Shown: positions 32,701 to 41,892 of the stretch, in pieces
How positions within the stretch are numbered: the stretch's first letter is position 1
Layout: each line of letters begins with the position of its first letter
Assembly: GCA_905160935.1 (NCBI GenBank)
Contig: CAJHZI010000423.1
Coordinates: forward strand, 2,351,001-2,415,000
DNA: 64,000 bases
DNA from: Enchytraeus crypticus
Lineage: Eukaryota; Annelida; Clitellata; Enchytraeida; Enchytraeidae
Direction of reading: 5' to 3'
Notes under the pieces: model-generated
Databases searched by the model: none
Told to the model about the DNA's origin: nothing
The model's input: only the letters and a program-made list of their open reading frames with translations
Translations under genes and position numbers: made by a program

Positions 32701-35700
32701 GAGCGAGGAGCTAGGGCAATAGGGCAATCCAGATCGGCATGGGTGAAACTGAAACCGTGGTGTGACTACGGCTTTCACGTGACCGCTGTGAATAACTTAG
32801 GGGAGAGTAGGCTAAGCCTGGGCACCCCCTCGAGGTGTATTACTCCTCCTAGCAAACCATGGCGCAACCCTAGCGGCATCTGCACGGACCTCAGAGATAA
32901 CAGACTTCTTGTTGTTACATGGGAGGTTTGATGATACTTTGTTTTCTTTTTAATTCATTGTTAGCTATACATTCATTGAGTTATCTGTAATTCATTGAGT
33001 TAGCTATAGATTTAAATTGATTGATTGAATAATGAGTGACAAATTGACACTACAGAAGTTGCAGATCCTGAATTTAATTTTTTTTCAATCTTATTGGAAG
33101 CTCTCATTATATTGTGTAATTGCATGTCTAGATTTTCTTTTAAGCCTAACATGAGTGCGGGTGAGAAATGTGATATACAAATGTTTTACGTTATTTTTTA
33201 TTCATTACTTATAATGTTTTTGTTATTTAATATTCAATACTTATATGCATGTACAACGTACGTTAAATCTTTATTATTATTACTATTGTTATTATTATGA
33301 TGATGATTATTATTTTGATTATCATTATTATTATTATTATTATTATTATTGTTGTTGTTGTTGTAATGTTTTATGTTATTTATTTTTAAATACTTATGCT
33401 TACAATACAAAGTGGAATGAATGATCATTATTTGTGGATCATCATCATTTAAGTTCAATCATCATTAATTGTTATTTGATATTTATTATTCTATAGTTCA
33501 TTATTAAGTCTATCTCATTTAGGCCTATGTTATTTTATTTTATTTATTGTTGGTATATTTATAAATTAATCTAAGAGTCAATGTTAGCTAGTCCTATAAA
33601 ATCCAGATTAGCGGAAAACCACTGTGTCGAATTAAATAAATAAATAATTTTTATAATAATTAATTAATCAATCAATTAATTATTTAATTACTAAAGTATC
33701 AAAGTTTAATAGTTTCTTTTCTGCTTGTTTCGCTATTCGCAGCCTCTTGACTGGAGTGAGTTGAACGCAAAGGATTTTTACTACATGATAACTTACAAAC
33801 GCTTGGAAGTGGAGACATCTGTCGAGTTGAAGACAATTGTTAGAGACTGGACGAGTCGCGAGATAGCGCTCGCTACTGATGATACCAACTTCAAGAAATA
33901 TCTCGTGTACGTGGAGGCAATCAACTCTGAAGGCTTTTCCATTTCTTCTGCTCTTGAAAAGAAAACCGGATACTCTGGAGAAGGAAGTATGTGGTAGTTC
34001 ACTTTTTAGCAATAGATTAAATAAAACATGACTTTTGACTTATTAATTTAAAATATCTTATTATAATAATTGATTGGCGTTAAGCCGAGTTATGTAAGAA
34101 GAAGAAAGTATACGCTGACATTATATTAAGCTTCAAAGTTAGGAGCAGTTACAACCAAAGAATCTGAAATAGTTTAAGTAGTTGTAGGTTACATAGTTGG
34201 GAGATAATAAACGTGAATAATTAATTATTAGCAAACCCATAATTATTTTAAAATAATTTAGTATTTATTCCAGATTTTTTTGGAATGGATCAGCTGGACT
34301 CAAAAGGTTACAAATGAGGAAGTTCAGAAGAGAGTTGGTACAGATAGGCAGTTTATAAATGTATTAATAAATAGGAAGAAGGGTTGGATAGGACACATTA
34401 TAAGGGGGAAAGTGTTTTAGAAGAGGTCATAGAAGGCAGAATGAAAATAAACGCGAGGCTGAGGCAGGCCAAGATTAGGAATGTTAGATGATTTAATTAA
34501 AAATCCACTCACATGTGGACGTGAAGAGGAAAGCGGAAGACAGAGAAGAGTGGATGTGTTAGATACCAGGGACCTTCCAGCAGGGAGTGCACTAAGAGAG
34601 AGATTTTTTGTGTAATTCTCGTATAAGACGCAGCGAAACAAGTAATCTATCTCGTATAAAATTCTTTAATTTTAAGAATATAAGACATTCCTTACATACA
34701 TAACATAACAAAAAGGCCTCACTGTGTCAGGAAGCGCAGATGCTTGTTTAAGACACATTTACTCCTTCCTCTTCATGGTTATTAGTAATCGTTGCTTTTG
34801 ATGGCGCATCAATTGCAGCCGGCGCGGATTTAAGAATAACCTTCCATCACACTGGGATTTTTTCCTTCCTAAGCTTTTACCAACACTCGGTCTTCCAAGG
34901 TGGTCACCCACAAAGTACTAACCGAGGTCGATGCAGCTTAACTTCGATAATTGACACGCAACTAAACAAAGTGCGCTAATCCCGTCGTAATTTATTATCA
35001 TTATTTCTCTTTGATTTGTGTATACATTATAACTTTAGATCCTTCGGTTACAGTGGAGAACTTCAACGCTAACATCTCCGGAACGACCGTCATCTTCTTC
35101 TGGGACCCGGTGGATGAAGATCCTAATCGGATGCAGGGAGTTTTCATAGGCTATGAGGTTACTACTCACGTGTAGTAGTTTTCTTATTTATTATTTCAAA
35201 AACCTCTATTTGTATCCCGACCATGGTTAAACTAGGATTCAAGGGATGATGATGATGATGATTGTGTCAATAAGGTGCCTAACCGTCTCAGACAGTACTT
35301 CTTATATAGAGAAACATACGTAAAACTCAGCATCACAAATCTGTCATAATAGAAGTGACAGATAAAGACAGGTAAAGAGGCAGATAGAAATCGCATAAAA
35401 GATGGTATTTTCTCTTTAGAAAATATCGAGAGTAAAGTTTGAAGATATAGACTGTTCTTCACCTAATTAACTATGCATAATGTACAAATGCTTTAGTATT
35501 AAATGAAAACTGGAAAAATTATGCTTCAATCCTCTTTACATTTAACTCAGAACAATATTTGCATAATCTTCTTGAGTTTTCTAACAGCTGACAGTACAAT
35601 ACAGTTGTGAGAAATTGGCAATAAATTATGCACTTTAACTTATACCGAATGTCAGCTAAGTACATCAAAGTCTGGTTTGAATGAGCTTTTTTTTTGCTAT

Positions 35701-38700
35701 GCTAAATTCTCGGCATAAGAATATAAACAATTCAATCAGTGCCAACAAAATTCTAACAAATAAAAAAATCTGATGAGTAGGCCTGTCACTTCCGCATCCG
35801 ATGAAGATGTTTGAGTCGCACTCAGTTGTAAAAACGCTTCTTAAAGTTTAATGGCAAGAATGCTAACGAATAGGCTACGATTACAGGATTGATATTAATG
35901 GCGTAAAATTGAATAACTTATATTGTGTTCAGATCCGATACTGGGTGCTTCCGGAAATTGAAGAAAACACCACGATCTTCGATAATTTCACGTTCTTCGA
36001 AGAAATCATTTCACCAATAACTATCTACAACGTTACAGTTCCCTCCAATAGAACGTCCTTGGTATGCAGCTCGGAGGATGGATGGAGTCCGAATCCAATT
36101 GATTCCGAGCCAATAAGTCACGCCATCAAGATGCAGTGGATCAACACAAGCATGGCTGCCAATATACGGGTGCTCACTGCCAATTCTTCAGGTGATCCGA
36201 GCGATGATATCTACTTCCAGACTTCGGAGGATCCCATTGAAACGACCACTAGTAAGAAAATCTGTGTGCTCTCCTTTATCTGAATATGAAGAAAGATAAA
36301 TATAATAACATGACATAACATTACAGAATCAGGAAGGAATTACATGCTTGTTTAAGTCTCACTAAACACTTAACTAATACTAATTAATAATAATTATTAT
36401 TATTATGATTAATTCGAAGTGTATCCCTCACTGTCCATTCAGCGCTGCTATGGTATTTATCATTGAGCGGCGCTTTACAAATATATTTATTGATATATTT
36501 ATGAATCTTGCTACCTTGTTTTAAGAAACTTATTTTAAATTGTTAATATAATAATACAAATATTGTAAGTTTTCTGACTATTTTATGATATATGATCTAG
36601 TAGTAACTCTTTACTTTCTCTCATCGATCCGGGAACCCCTCGTACTCTGGTCCAAGTCATATATTCCTTAGCGCGATACATTTAATTCATATCTAAAGCA
36701 TTATATTTCCTACATTATAGTTGTTTTCTTCAATTCGGCCTAATGGCACACTTTGCATCCAACAGACAGTGTAATAGACTGTATACATTACTACACGCAC
36801 TGCACGTAGCTCTATGTTGTAATTGTTATAATTATTTTGCTTTGCTATCATCAAGTGTTTGAAGTCACTACTGACTACTTCGACGGCTATGACAATTCTA
36901 CTGAAGATTTTGATCCAGGTTTGTACGATTTAAACAAAGTAATTAATATTTGTTCTTGGCTACTACTGAATATCGATGACTGAGATCTAGCTATCTAGAT
37001 AGGATACTATTTATTACATATATACAAATACAATAGTCTACTAATGTGAAGATGTCATCTGTGAATTTATTTGTTAATTTGTTATGAATTCAAAAAAATT
37101 TTTGTGGTCAACAGGTCATTCTTGAATCGCTAGAGCGAACTTTGAAGCAAATTCACATGGATAGTAAACCTAACAACCAACGTAATCAGACAAATAATTA
37201 TTATTATGGCATTAATTAGACCTAATCGATTAAACTCACACAGTGTTGTAAAATAAATGTGCTCTTAACTTTACGCTGACACTTTGCGCCTTCAATCTAC
37301 AGGTTAATGCTCTAAGCCTAAAATCAACACCGCTAACTTAAAGGCACTAAGTTAATAATCAAGTCTTAAAATAAAGACTAAATTTAAGAGTCTTAAAGTA
37401 GTAAATATTTGTTTAATATTTTCATTAGGATCAGATTGAAAGTTTTACTCCTTACTTGTTGTTGTAATTTATGTCTGCTTAGATTTTGATATCGATGAAG
37501 AAAAACCAAGGAAAGGAATAAAACCCAGAAGAGGTACCAGTATTTTGGGTTATTTTGGCATTGGTGACGTTATTAAAAGCCTGTTACTTATAAAATTTCT
37601 AAATAGCTCAAAGTGTACATAATATGACATAACATAACAACAAATAGAGTGCTACTGTCATCAATGACAACATTGAACACTATTGATACTAAGAGTCCAG
37701 AGTCAGGTAGCCCATGAAATTTTAACGATCACAATAAACCATAATTTTGTTTATCTGTATTTATAATGCTAATTAAATGTATGATTTTAAATGTACATGT
37801 AAACTTCGAATCTTTATCATTTGTTTGTTTTCAATAGACAAGAGCTTGTTCATGGCCGTGAGATCGGCCACTTGGTTCATTACCCTCATGTTCTCTATAG
37901 CGTTCTTGTTCGTCATTCTTATTGTCATTTGCGTCGTGAAGAGAAGGCGTGGTCAACATTATCAAGGTATTTACTGATTAATTATCAATCAATCAATGAA
38001 TCATTAAACCATAGTAAAATTTCATAGCTGTCGTAATGCAGACATGCTAAAACCTTCTAAATGACGCATTTATTGTTGCGAGAAATTATCTATCGTACGA
38101 AAAAAATTAATTGAGCGATCCTAGATTCAATCAAGTTTTGTGCGTTCGTTACCAGAAATTCAGGAGAACGATAAATGAAATATCACGTGTTTAGACTAAG
38201 CAGACAAAACTCATTATGTGCTTAAAAGTTCCAGATTTCATCATGGATACTCACTTTACTAAGAAGCGTACTTAAATTTTAATCTCATCGAAATATTTTA
38301 TTTATGATGGCAATTTTTCTGCTACCTTATTTAATCCTACCAAAATAAATAATTATAATTTAACACTAAACTCATAAAAATATCAATTTTTAGCTTTTCT
38401 AGCGGATCGGCGCACTCGTATTTTTTCTAATGTTTAGTACAAGAGAAGGAGAAAATCTGCGGTCATGGTCCTGACGTAAAAGATGATAACGGATTCAAGG
38501 AATACGTGCGAAGGTTTGAACAAGCGCTTACAATATCAACTGACTGTGGAAGTATTTCTGCAAATAACAAATAATTTAAATTCATAGGCCTATACTAAAT
38601 TTTTAATGGGAGTTAATTAAATTATAAATATGAAATCTCAGTAAATGTTTGTTATTTCCATCATTTGTCTCGAGTGCTATCAGAGTTAATCACTCACGAT

Positions 38701-40065
38701 CCACATGGTATGACATAACCAGCAGTTATCAAATTGAGGTCAAATCCAAGTTTTTTAATCGGTAAAGAGTAATGACTATTTTCCTGTAAACTTCTTTTTT
38801 AAAAGAAGTTTACAGGTTTTTAGATCAGTATTTGATACACTATTTTCTTTTGCAGATGCTTGGTGAATCTAATTATAGCTTTAATTTAAAAAGCTTTGTT
38901 AAAAAATTATTGTATTCATACATATAAACTTAAATAATATAAACTCTTTATTTAAATCATTGTCGTTAGTACTGTTCCCGTATTATACTTAGTAAAATTG
39001 TATTACAGGACTGATTAATTACTTTGATCCATTGCTGTTGCGTATTTTTGTATAACCTTATTCATAATGATATGCCGTTATACTACAACTATTCGTTGCT
39101 ATTAAATAATGTTGTAAATTCTGTTTATAAATTTCGACAAGTTTCGGAATTTACTATACCATCGTTCAGAACCTTCTGTCGCGAAAAGAATATCGCTGTA
39201 CAAGGCCCTAGACACGGGCTATCCTTTCCACCTAATTTACGATCATCTCGTTCCGTTAACTGTTTTAATATTAATCTTCGTCAGTACTTATTAAATAGTT
39301 ATTAATGATACTGATCTTAAATGTATAATTATGCCTACCTATTATCATTAATTTTCTTTATTTTGAATTTCTTAATTTAAATTCTTTAATTTCTACGTTA
39401 TATTTTCGTTTTAAGTTCAACATGGTTCACATTTAAATTGTGTTCACTTATTGCATTTACTTGTTTGCTTGCATTGCTTGTGAACTGTACAGGGTTGAAT
39501 GACCCTTTTTGGTGATCTAAATAAATAAATAAATAAATCCAACTTAGTAATTATTCCTTAGTACTTAATCTTTAATACATAGTACTTAATCTAGTACACA
39601 ATACATTTTTCTCTCACTTTATCTAGTATTTTAAGAAAACAGTATGTTCGCGGATTTACTTTTAAATTTGTTTCAATATCAGACAAAGCAGCTTATTCCT
39701 TCAAAGTATAGACCTCTTCAGAGAATAAGTAATCGATATGTCTTTTATGAATGCATTGATGCTTTATTGATCGATCGATCGATTGATTGATTACTCGATC
39801 GTTTGGGCAAAAGTTTTTAAAATATTTAATACTTAAATTGCTATTTTTTCATTTATCCATCAGACTAACTAAACCAGGTGGAGGGAAGAGATTCCGGAAG
39901 AGGTTTGATCGAGAGAGGGACAGCGAGTCCGGGTCTTTGAGGGACTACGATGATCACGCGGATATGATGAGATTCCTCGAGGACGGATCTTTCATAGGCC
40001 AGTACTGCGGACTCATGCAGCGTTCTGATCAAATGTTGGCTGCGAGTTCCGCTTCTGTTGTATAA
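20634..40065 (+). CDS. Nrg: L1CAM/neuroglian-type cell adhesion receptor, complete 21-exon gene
   Basis: L1-family receptors are single-pass surface proteins that mediate homophilic and heterophilic adhesion, axon guidance and fasciculation, and link to spectrin through ankyrin. Joining 21 exons at splice consensus gives 3465 nt, exactly 1155 codons including the stop. Order: signal peptide (~1-25), Ig1-Ig6 (~50-625), FN3-1 (~626-725), FN3-2 (~730-835), FN3-3 (~836-975), acidic linker, transmembrane helix (1031-1053), basic stop-transfer KRRRG, and a tail ending near SFIGQY (FIGQY at 1131-1135), the ankyrin-binding signature of this family. Typical L1 proteins have about 1200-1300 residues and four to five FN3 domains; two FN3 domains appear missing. 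The ATG at 20634 begins a basic then hydrophobic leader. All introns are GT-AG except intron 9 (GC-AG). Introns carry SINEs and junction-derived minisatellites. Confidence 0.93.
21709..25774 (+). CDS. Nrg: Adhesion gene exons 2-5: Ig domains 1 and 2
   Basis: Exons: 2, 21709-21814; 3, 22804-22988; 4, 24091-24267; 5, 25640-25774. Ig1 has cysteines in VELPCEATGFPPP and GFYQCYAINQLG, and Trp in YSWKKDGEPL. Ig2 has EAFTLRCRAP, VYWGEDN and RRYVCVAYSEQLGRFAQ; the LEPMLHEPVVGEAFTLRCR stretch closely resembles insect neuroglian. Two exons per Ig domain is the classical L1-family layout. The 3' ends of exons 4 and 5 are tandemly duplicated into their introns. Intron 3 holds a SINE-like element whose GAT/GAC tail almost touches the exon 4 acceptor. 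Confidence 0.93.
22345..22705 (+). repeat. LINE fragment, (GA)n-tailed family
   Basis: Translated pieces KKLVWSILLYGC, TWTLKKEEIRKLEILEIR and WRRMKEISWNDKITNKVLDG belong to the C-terminus of a non-LTR retrotransposon polyprotein. Stops interrupt it. It ends with CATGGACCTGCAGTTAGGCC, the family's 3' end. It lies in adhesion-gene intron 2, just before exon 3. Confidence 0.75.
23690..24075 (+). repeat. SINE-like element with expanded (GAT/GAC)n tail
   Basis: The body (GAGCGCCTAGGCTTCAGATA) and end (CTAGTTAAACTGGGATCCAA) match the RTE-tailed SINE-like family. Its tail has expanded into ~240 bp of GAT, GAC, AAT and GCT triplets that stop about 16-20 nt before the exon 4 acceptor. The triplets are open in several frames on both strands and yield spurious Asp/Met/Ile/His-rich proteins. 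Confidence 0.7.
24228..24566 (+). repeat. 113-bp x 3 tandem duplication of exon 4 end plus donor
   Basis: Units start at 24228, 24341 and 24454, each with AGGATCGACAC. Each unit holds 40 nt of exon 4 coding sequence, its 5' splice site and 73 nt of intron. Donor regions read CAGG|GTAAAG, CATG|GTCAAG and CAGG|GTAGAG. Only the first is joined to the rest of exon 4; use of the others would shift frame, because 113 is not a multiple of three. Confidence 0.9.
24735..24815. repeat. 37-bp inverted repeat (SINE-derived)
   Basis: Arms 24735-24771 and 24779-24815 with a 7-nt loop and one mismatch. The left arm belongs to the SINE-like copy at 24705-24780 (AAGTCTGTTTTCTCGCTCC). The right arm is an inverted copy of the same text. 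Adhesion-gene intron 4. Confidence 0.85.
25775..25873 (+). repeat. 34-bp tandem repeat starting at the exon 5 donor
   Basis: Nearly three copies of a 34-bp unit that begins GTAGGACACTGG and ends CACTCACTACAG, starting exactly at the exon 5 donor. Each unit thus begins with GT and ends with AG, like a miniature intron, although 34 nt is too short for normal splicing. Confidence 0.85.
26415..29299 (+). CDS. Nrg: Adhesion gene exons 6-9: Ig domains 3 and 4
   Basis: Exons: 6, 26415-26514; 7, 27437-27618; 8, 28499-28636; 9, 29153-29299. Ig3: MRMKCIFSG, IGWRRLG, EDSGYYQCSALNSG. Ig4: PPFWDDESH, ILFNCSASGKPTPRVSW, SQVFQCNASNKHGYIYKN. Exon 9 ends TTAG|GCAAGT, a GC donor with otherwise perfect consensus, so intron 9 is GC-AG. 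Exon 7's donor region is repeated in the following intron. Introns 7 and 8 carry SINEs of tRNA-derived family 2. Confidence 0.92.
27113..27345 (+). repeat. tRNA-derived SINE, family 1
   Basis: Second copy of the element at 10591-10830, with GTGGGTTCGAATCCCAG (B box), TTCGGACATTCACTGG and a final ACTGTAATGCGTGTT. An inverted repeat (TTTTACTCTC and GAGAGTAAAA) flanks the B box. It ends about 90 bp before exon 7. Confidence 0.7.
27608..27841 (+). repeat. 35-bp x 7 array of the exon 7 donor region
   Basis: The unit begins GTCAGTGGAATGTAAGTG and continues GCACATGTTGTTTAT. The first copy contains the real exon end (GTGGAAT|GTAAGT). Copies 1-6 keep an exact GTAAGT; copy 7 is partial and mutated (ATAAGT). 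Confidence 0.9.
27851..27990 (-). repeat. tRNA-derived SINE, family 2, with triplicated B box
   Basis: Minus-strand text contains CCGCGGATGAGCATGTGCC, then three tandem 12-bp copies of a GTTCAAATCCG-like B box (27915-27950), and ends in the family's ATCGCTTTCGAGAG. Other copies: 28669-28793, 28905-29008, 31070-31200, 41762-41892, 63043-63170. Confidence 0.7.
28669..29008 (-). repeat. Two tRNA-derived SINEs, family 2
   Basis: 28669-28793 is a fair copy: on the minus strand CCTGTGGCGATGTCGGTAAG (A-box side), CCGCGGATCAGTATGTGCGG, a B-box-like GGTTTAAATCC, then GGGCTCGCCCGTCACTGACA. 28905-29008 is a more decayed copy with the same order (CAGTATATGAAGAATTCAAA). Adhesion-gene intron 8. Confidence 0.6.
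29807..30592. repeat. 22-bp minisatellite in adhesion-gene intron 9
   Basis: About 35 copies of a 22-bp unit (CAATCATCTTTATATCAACT plus AT), very homogeneous, with one 20-bp copy and a few single-base variants. Since 22 = 3x7+1 and no phase contains a stop, the array is one 281-codon open frame with a 22-residue cycle; this is an artefact, not a gene. Confidence 0.97.
30669..32114 (+). CDS. Nrg: Adhesion gene exons 10-12: Ig domains 5 and 6
   Basis: Exons: 10, 30669-30859; 11, 31311-31401; 12, 31830-32114. Ig5: IQIKCLIFGAPRPTLVWYKG, then ADNYTCQAFNKYGN. Ig6 is encoded by one exon, with VVLNCTAMTD, LRVNWIKDDQ and SDSGTYQCVATNDID. Exon 12 is taken to end at 32114 (GTAAGAG|GTAAAC), but this donor is the first of 22 near-identical copies, so the real boundary could be shifted by 18 or 36 nt without breaking the frame. 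Confidence 0.9.
31070..31200 (+). repeat. tRNA-derived SINE, family 2
   Basis: Plus-strand copy: GGAGCCAGTGGCGGTGTCGT, CCGCGGATCAGTATGTGCGG, B-box-like GATTCAAATCCTGGGC, then CACTGAC. A partial second copy of the B-box region (TTCAAATTCTGGGC) follows immediately. Adhesion-gene intron 10. Confidence 0.65.
32098..32491 (+). repeat. 18-bp x 22 array of the exon 12 donor
   Basis: The unit is GTAAACTTGTTGTAAGAG with 17-bp variants (GTAAACTGTTGTAAGAG and GTAAACTGATGTAAGAG). The first unit starts at the exon 12 donor, and I count 22 occurrences of AGAGGTAAA. Donors 1-3 (32115, 32133, 32151) are in frame; the 17-bp unit after donor 3 introduces ATG TAA, so any later donor would include a stop. Confidence 0.95.
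32540..36251 (+). CDS. Nrg: Adhesion gene exons 13-16: fibronectin type III region
   Basis: Exons: 13, 32540-32925; 14, 33743-33986; 15, 35039-35157; 16, 35933-36251. FN3-1 runs from PDPPENVTL to the YGFHVTAVNNLGESRLS block, with Trp in AEITWTPGSDNN. FN3-2 starts in exon 13 (LLVVTWE) and continues in exon 14 (DFYYMITYKR, YLVYVEAINSEGFS). FN3-3 spans exons 15-16 (VIFFWDPVDED, VFIGYE, IRYWVLPEIEENT, NIRVLTANSSGDPSD). No sequence equivalent to FN3-4 or FN3-5 of neuroglian is visible before the membrane exon. Intron 14 contains a LINE fragment and a 5S-derived SINE. Confidence 0.88.
33268..33365. repeat. (TTA)n / (TTG)n microsatellite
   Basis: TTA and ATT trinucleotides passing into GTTGTTGTTG, in adhesion-gene intron 13. 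Long Asn-rich or Leu-rich frames here are spurious. Confidence 0.85.
34270..34610 (+). repeat. LINE 3' end, (GA)n-tailed family
   Basis: The best 3' end of this family in the window. Pieces SWTQKVTNEEVQKRVGTDRQ, KKGWIGHIIRG and [18 protein letters not shown] are typical of the C-terminus of non-LTR retrotransposon ORF2, ending in GTGCACTAAGAGAGAG. Stops are present. Adhesion-gene intron 14. Confidence 0.8.
34765..34985 (-). repeat. 5S rRNA-derived SINE, copy 1
   Basis: On the minus strand ATCGAAGTTAAGCTGCATCG, then GGTTAGTACTTTGTGGGTGA and CCACCTTGGAA follow the order of 5S rRNA internal sequence (CGAAGTTAAGC, GTCAGTACTTGGATGGGTGA, CCGCCTGGGAA), which contains the pol III internal promoter. 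A non-5S body follows (TTAAATCCGCGCCGGCTGCA). A second copy is at 50675-50955. Adhesion-gene intron 14. Confidence 0.75.
35210..35263 (+). repeat. RTE-family 3' end with (TGA)n tail
   Basis: GTATCCCGACCATGGTTAAA and GGATTCAAGGGATGATGATG: a short 5'-truncated end of the RTE-type family. Similar short ends lie at 13862-13910 (minus), 28425-28475 (plus), 44860-44920 (plus) and 48220-48262 (minus). Confidence 0.75.
36856..37966 (+). CDS. Nrg: Adhesion gene exons 17-19: acidic linker and transmembrane segment
   Basis: Exons: 17, 36856-36918 (63 nt); 18, 37483-37533 (51 nt); 19, 37838-37966 (129 nt). All three are symmetric phase 1-1. Exon 17 is acidic and Tyr-rich (TTDYFDGYDNSTEDFD); exon 18 goes from acidic to basic (DFDIDEEKPRKGIKPRR). 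Exon 19 carries ATWFITLMFSIAFLFVILIV and onward, followed by KRRRG. Exons 17 and 18 could be skipped without changing frame, so they are natural candidates for alternative splicing. Exon 17 rests on a weak acceptor (ATCAAG) and is the least certain of the three. Confidence 0.82.
38438..40065 (+). CDS. Nrg: Adhesion gene exons 20-21: cytoplasmic tail with FIGQY motif
   Basis: Exons: 20, 38438-38513; 21, 39864-40065. Exon 20 includes GHGPDVKDDNGFKEYVR, similar to the GGFHEYS part of neuroglian. Exon 21 includes a basic stretch (KRFRKRFDRERDSESGS) and EDGSFIGQYCGLMQ, then the stop TAA at 40063-40065. In this family, phosphorylation of the Tyr in FIGQY regulates ankyrin binding. Intron 20 contains a LINE 3' end (39005-39537). 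Confidence 0.92.
39005..39537 (+). repeat. LINE 3' end with (AAAT)n tail
   Basis: The open frame 39024-39305 has the look of a CR1/L2-type ORF2 C-terminus (PSFRTFCREKNIAVQGPRHG, then NLRSSRSVNCFNINLRQYLL). It is followed by a ~220 bp 3' UTR ending GAATGACCC...GATCTAAATAAATAAATAAAT. 5'-truncated copy in adhesion-gene intron 20; clade assignment is tentative. Confidence 0.65.
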
Positions 40066-40419
40066 CGTATGCTTAACATTCGCGCTAAGCCTTTACACGA
40101 TTCCGATCAACAGTGCTCGATGTTGTCCTTGATGACAGCAGCACTCTTATTACTGCTATGTTGTTACGTTATAGGATTGATTAATGGGATATAATGAAAT
40201 GGTAAATGTAATGTTAAGTTTATCAACTGATCATAACGTATGGCAAACTGTAAATATAATATTTGATTTTTAGTGCTATTGATATTTTATTTTTTGATGA
40301 ATGTCAGTTGACGATTACAATTATACTTTTAGCTCTAAAGTTATGTAAAGTGACAGGTCCAAGGTACACATTCCTATATTCATTCTGATGTAAAAATCGA
40401 CTGTTTGAGGCGCGTATAT

Positions 40420-40508
40420 ACATGTATATTTATATATATACATATATATATACATATATATATATATATTTATATATATTTATATATATTTATATATATA
40501 CTATATAT
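40420..40508. repeat. (TA)n microsatellite
   Basis: TA dinucleotides interrupted by ACA and TTT, about 350 bp downstream of the adhesion-gene stop. Confidence 0.9.
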
Positions 40509-40670
40509 AACGTTACGGGATCGTCGCTGATGGTGTTTTGATGGCACAGACTTCTATTCCATTTGAAGCCGAAGGGCAGATACTTGATTGACTTTAGAGA
40601 ATGATCAGTTGACGTGGTCGTCCATTGGTCAAAGTTTGATAGAGAAAGTCACGTGCTTGTTTGAAGGCTT

Positions 40671-41013
40671 GAATATTATGAATTTATGAATGTCATATTA
40701 TGAACATTACTTTATAATTCATAAATAGATGACATGCTACTCATAAAGACTAACCAATTGTGACAACACATATGAAATTAACTGGACTCAATAGACTATA
40801 AAAGTATTCTATAATACTCAAATATAATACTCAGGCCTCAGCAGATGGCCTGAGTATTATATTTGAGTATTATTGAATACTTTTATAGTCTATTGAGTCC
40901 AGCTAATTTCATATGTGTTGTCACAATTGGTTAGTCTTTATGAGTAGCATGTCATCTATTTATGAATTATAAAGTAATGTTCATAGTATCACATTCATAA
41001 ATTCATAATATAT
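40671..41013. repeat. Long inverted repeat, 158-bp arms, 9-nt loop
   Basis: Arms 40680-40837 and 40847-41004 are reverse complements with about four mismatches (~97%), joined by TCAGCAGAT. A few AT-rich base pairs extend further outwards. The loop-proximal stem reads ATACTCAGGCC / GGCCTGAGTAT. It lies 0.6 kb past the adhesion-gene stop and may be in its 3' UTR. A transcript from either strand would fold into a ~165-bp hairpin. It may be a foldback/MITE-like element; no flanking target-site duplication was identified. Confidence 0.92.
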
Positions 41014-41264
41014 AATAATTCATAATAATTCATAATGCATAAATTCATAAGTAACATTCATAAAGGTGTTAAAGCAATGAAGGATGATGTCTATGTCTGT
41101 AACCTATACGTTCATAATGGGACTTGCTGAAAAGTCGCCTATCTCAGGTTGAGGACTAGACTTGAGCTCCGTCACTGATAGGCTGTCAGTCGGTGTCGAC
41201 ACCTATACGACAGACGACATTAAACGATGATTATCATGGTCTTGTATTCAAGGTTGTTGCCTAT

Positions 41265-41345
41265 GATGTCTGCGGATAGACCTTTATCCTGATTAGATCA
41301 AGTCCATCACCTCTGCCGCTGAGCTATGGATTCCAACAACCTATG
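41265..41345 (-). repeat. tRNA-like sequence (decayed tRNA or SINE head)
   Basis: The minus strand reads GGAATCCATAGCTCAGCGGC then AGAGGTGATGGACTTGATCT. ATAGCTCAGCGGCAGAGG is a textbook A box and D arm. The expected B box is degenerate (AGGTCTATCCG) and the acceptor ends do not pair, so a functional tRNA is not supported. Confidence 0.45.
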
Positions 41346-41761
41346 ACTTAGGAGAATCTGTAATTGCCGTTTGGATATTATATTGGATTACGATCAGTTG
41401 ATTTTCTGTATTAGTGCGTTTATGGTACATAAGTCTAAGAAATGCTTATTTGTGGTTTTGATATGTGAGAGTTATTACATGTAGAGCTATTAGACTTTAG
41501 ATATTGAATTTATGTGCGTTTATTGTGTGTCAAGAATTTGAGCCTATTAACTTCGAACATTACATTATAGCGTTATATTGTGTGTTCTTCATTAATTAAT
41601 TCACGTGCTTTTATAATCAAAATTAGAGCTATATCATATTCATACGTTTAATCTTTGTCCAGCTCAGATAAGCAGTGATTTCAATTGAAATTACTGAGTT
41701 TGTCCACCAGCTCGTTTGTAACTAGTTTAACTCTTGTTTCGTCCTTATCTAGAGAAAAAGA

Positions 41762-41892
41762 GCTGGTAAAGCTAAGGATAACGTCAGTTTCCTCACTCGA
41801 AAGCGATGTTAGTGACGGGCGAGCCCAGGATTTGAACCCAGCACATATTGATCCGCGGTCGAATATCTTACCGACATCACGATTGGCTCCAG
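41762..41892 (-). repeat. tRNA-derived SINE, family 2
   Basis: The minus strand has GGAGCCAATCGTGATGTCGG, GGTAAGATATTCGACCGCGG, GGTTCAAATCCTGGGCTCGC (B box) and CACTCGAAAG-type end sequence in the family order. Confidence 0.75.

Noticed and set aside
33680..34012. Minus-strand open frame of 110 codons
   Set aside because: Antisense shadow of adhesion-gene exon 14, which carries clear FN3 sequence on the plus strand.
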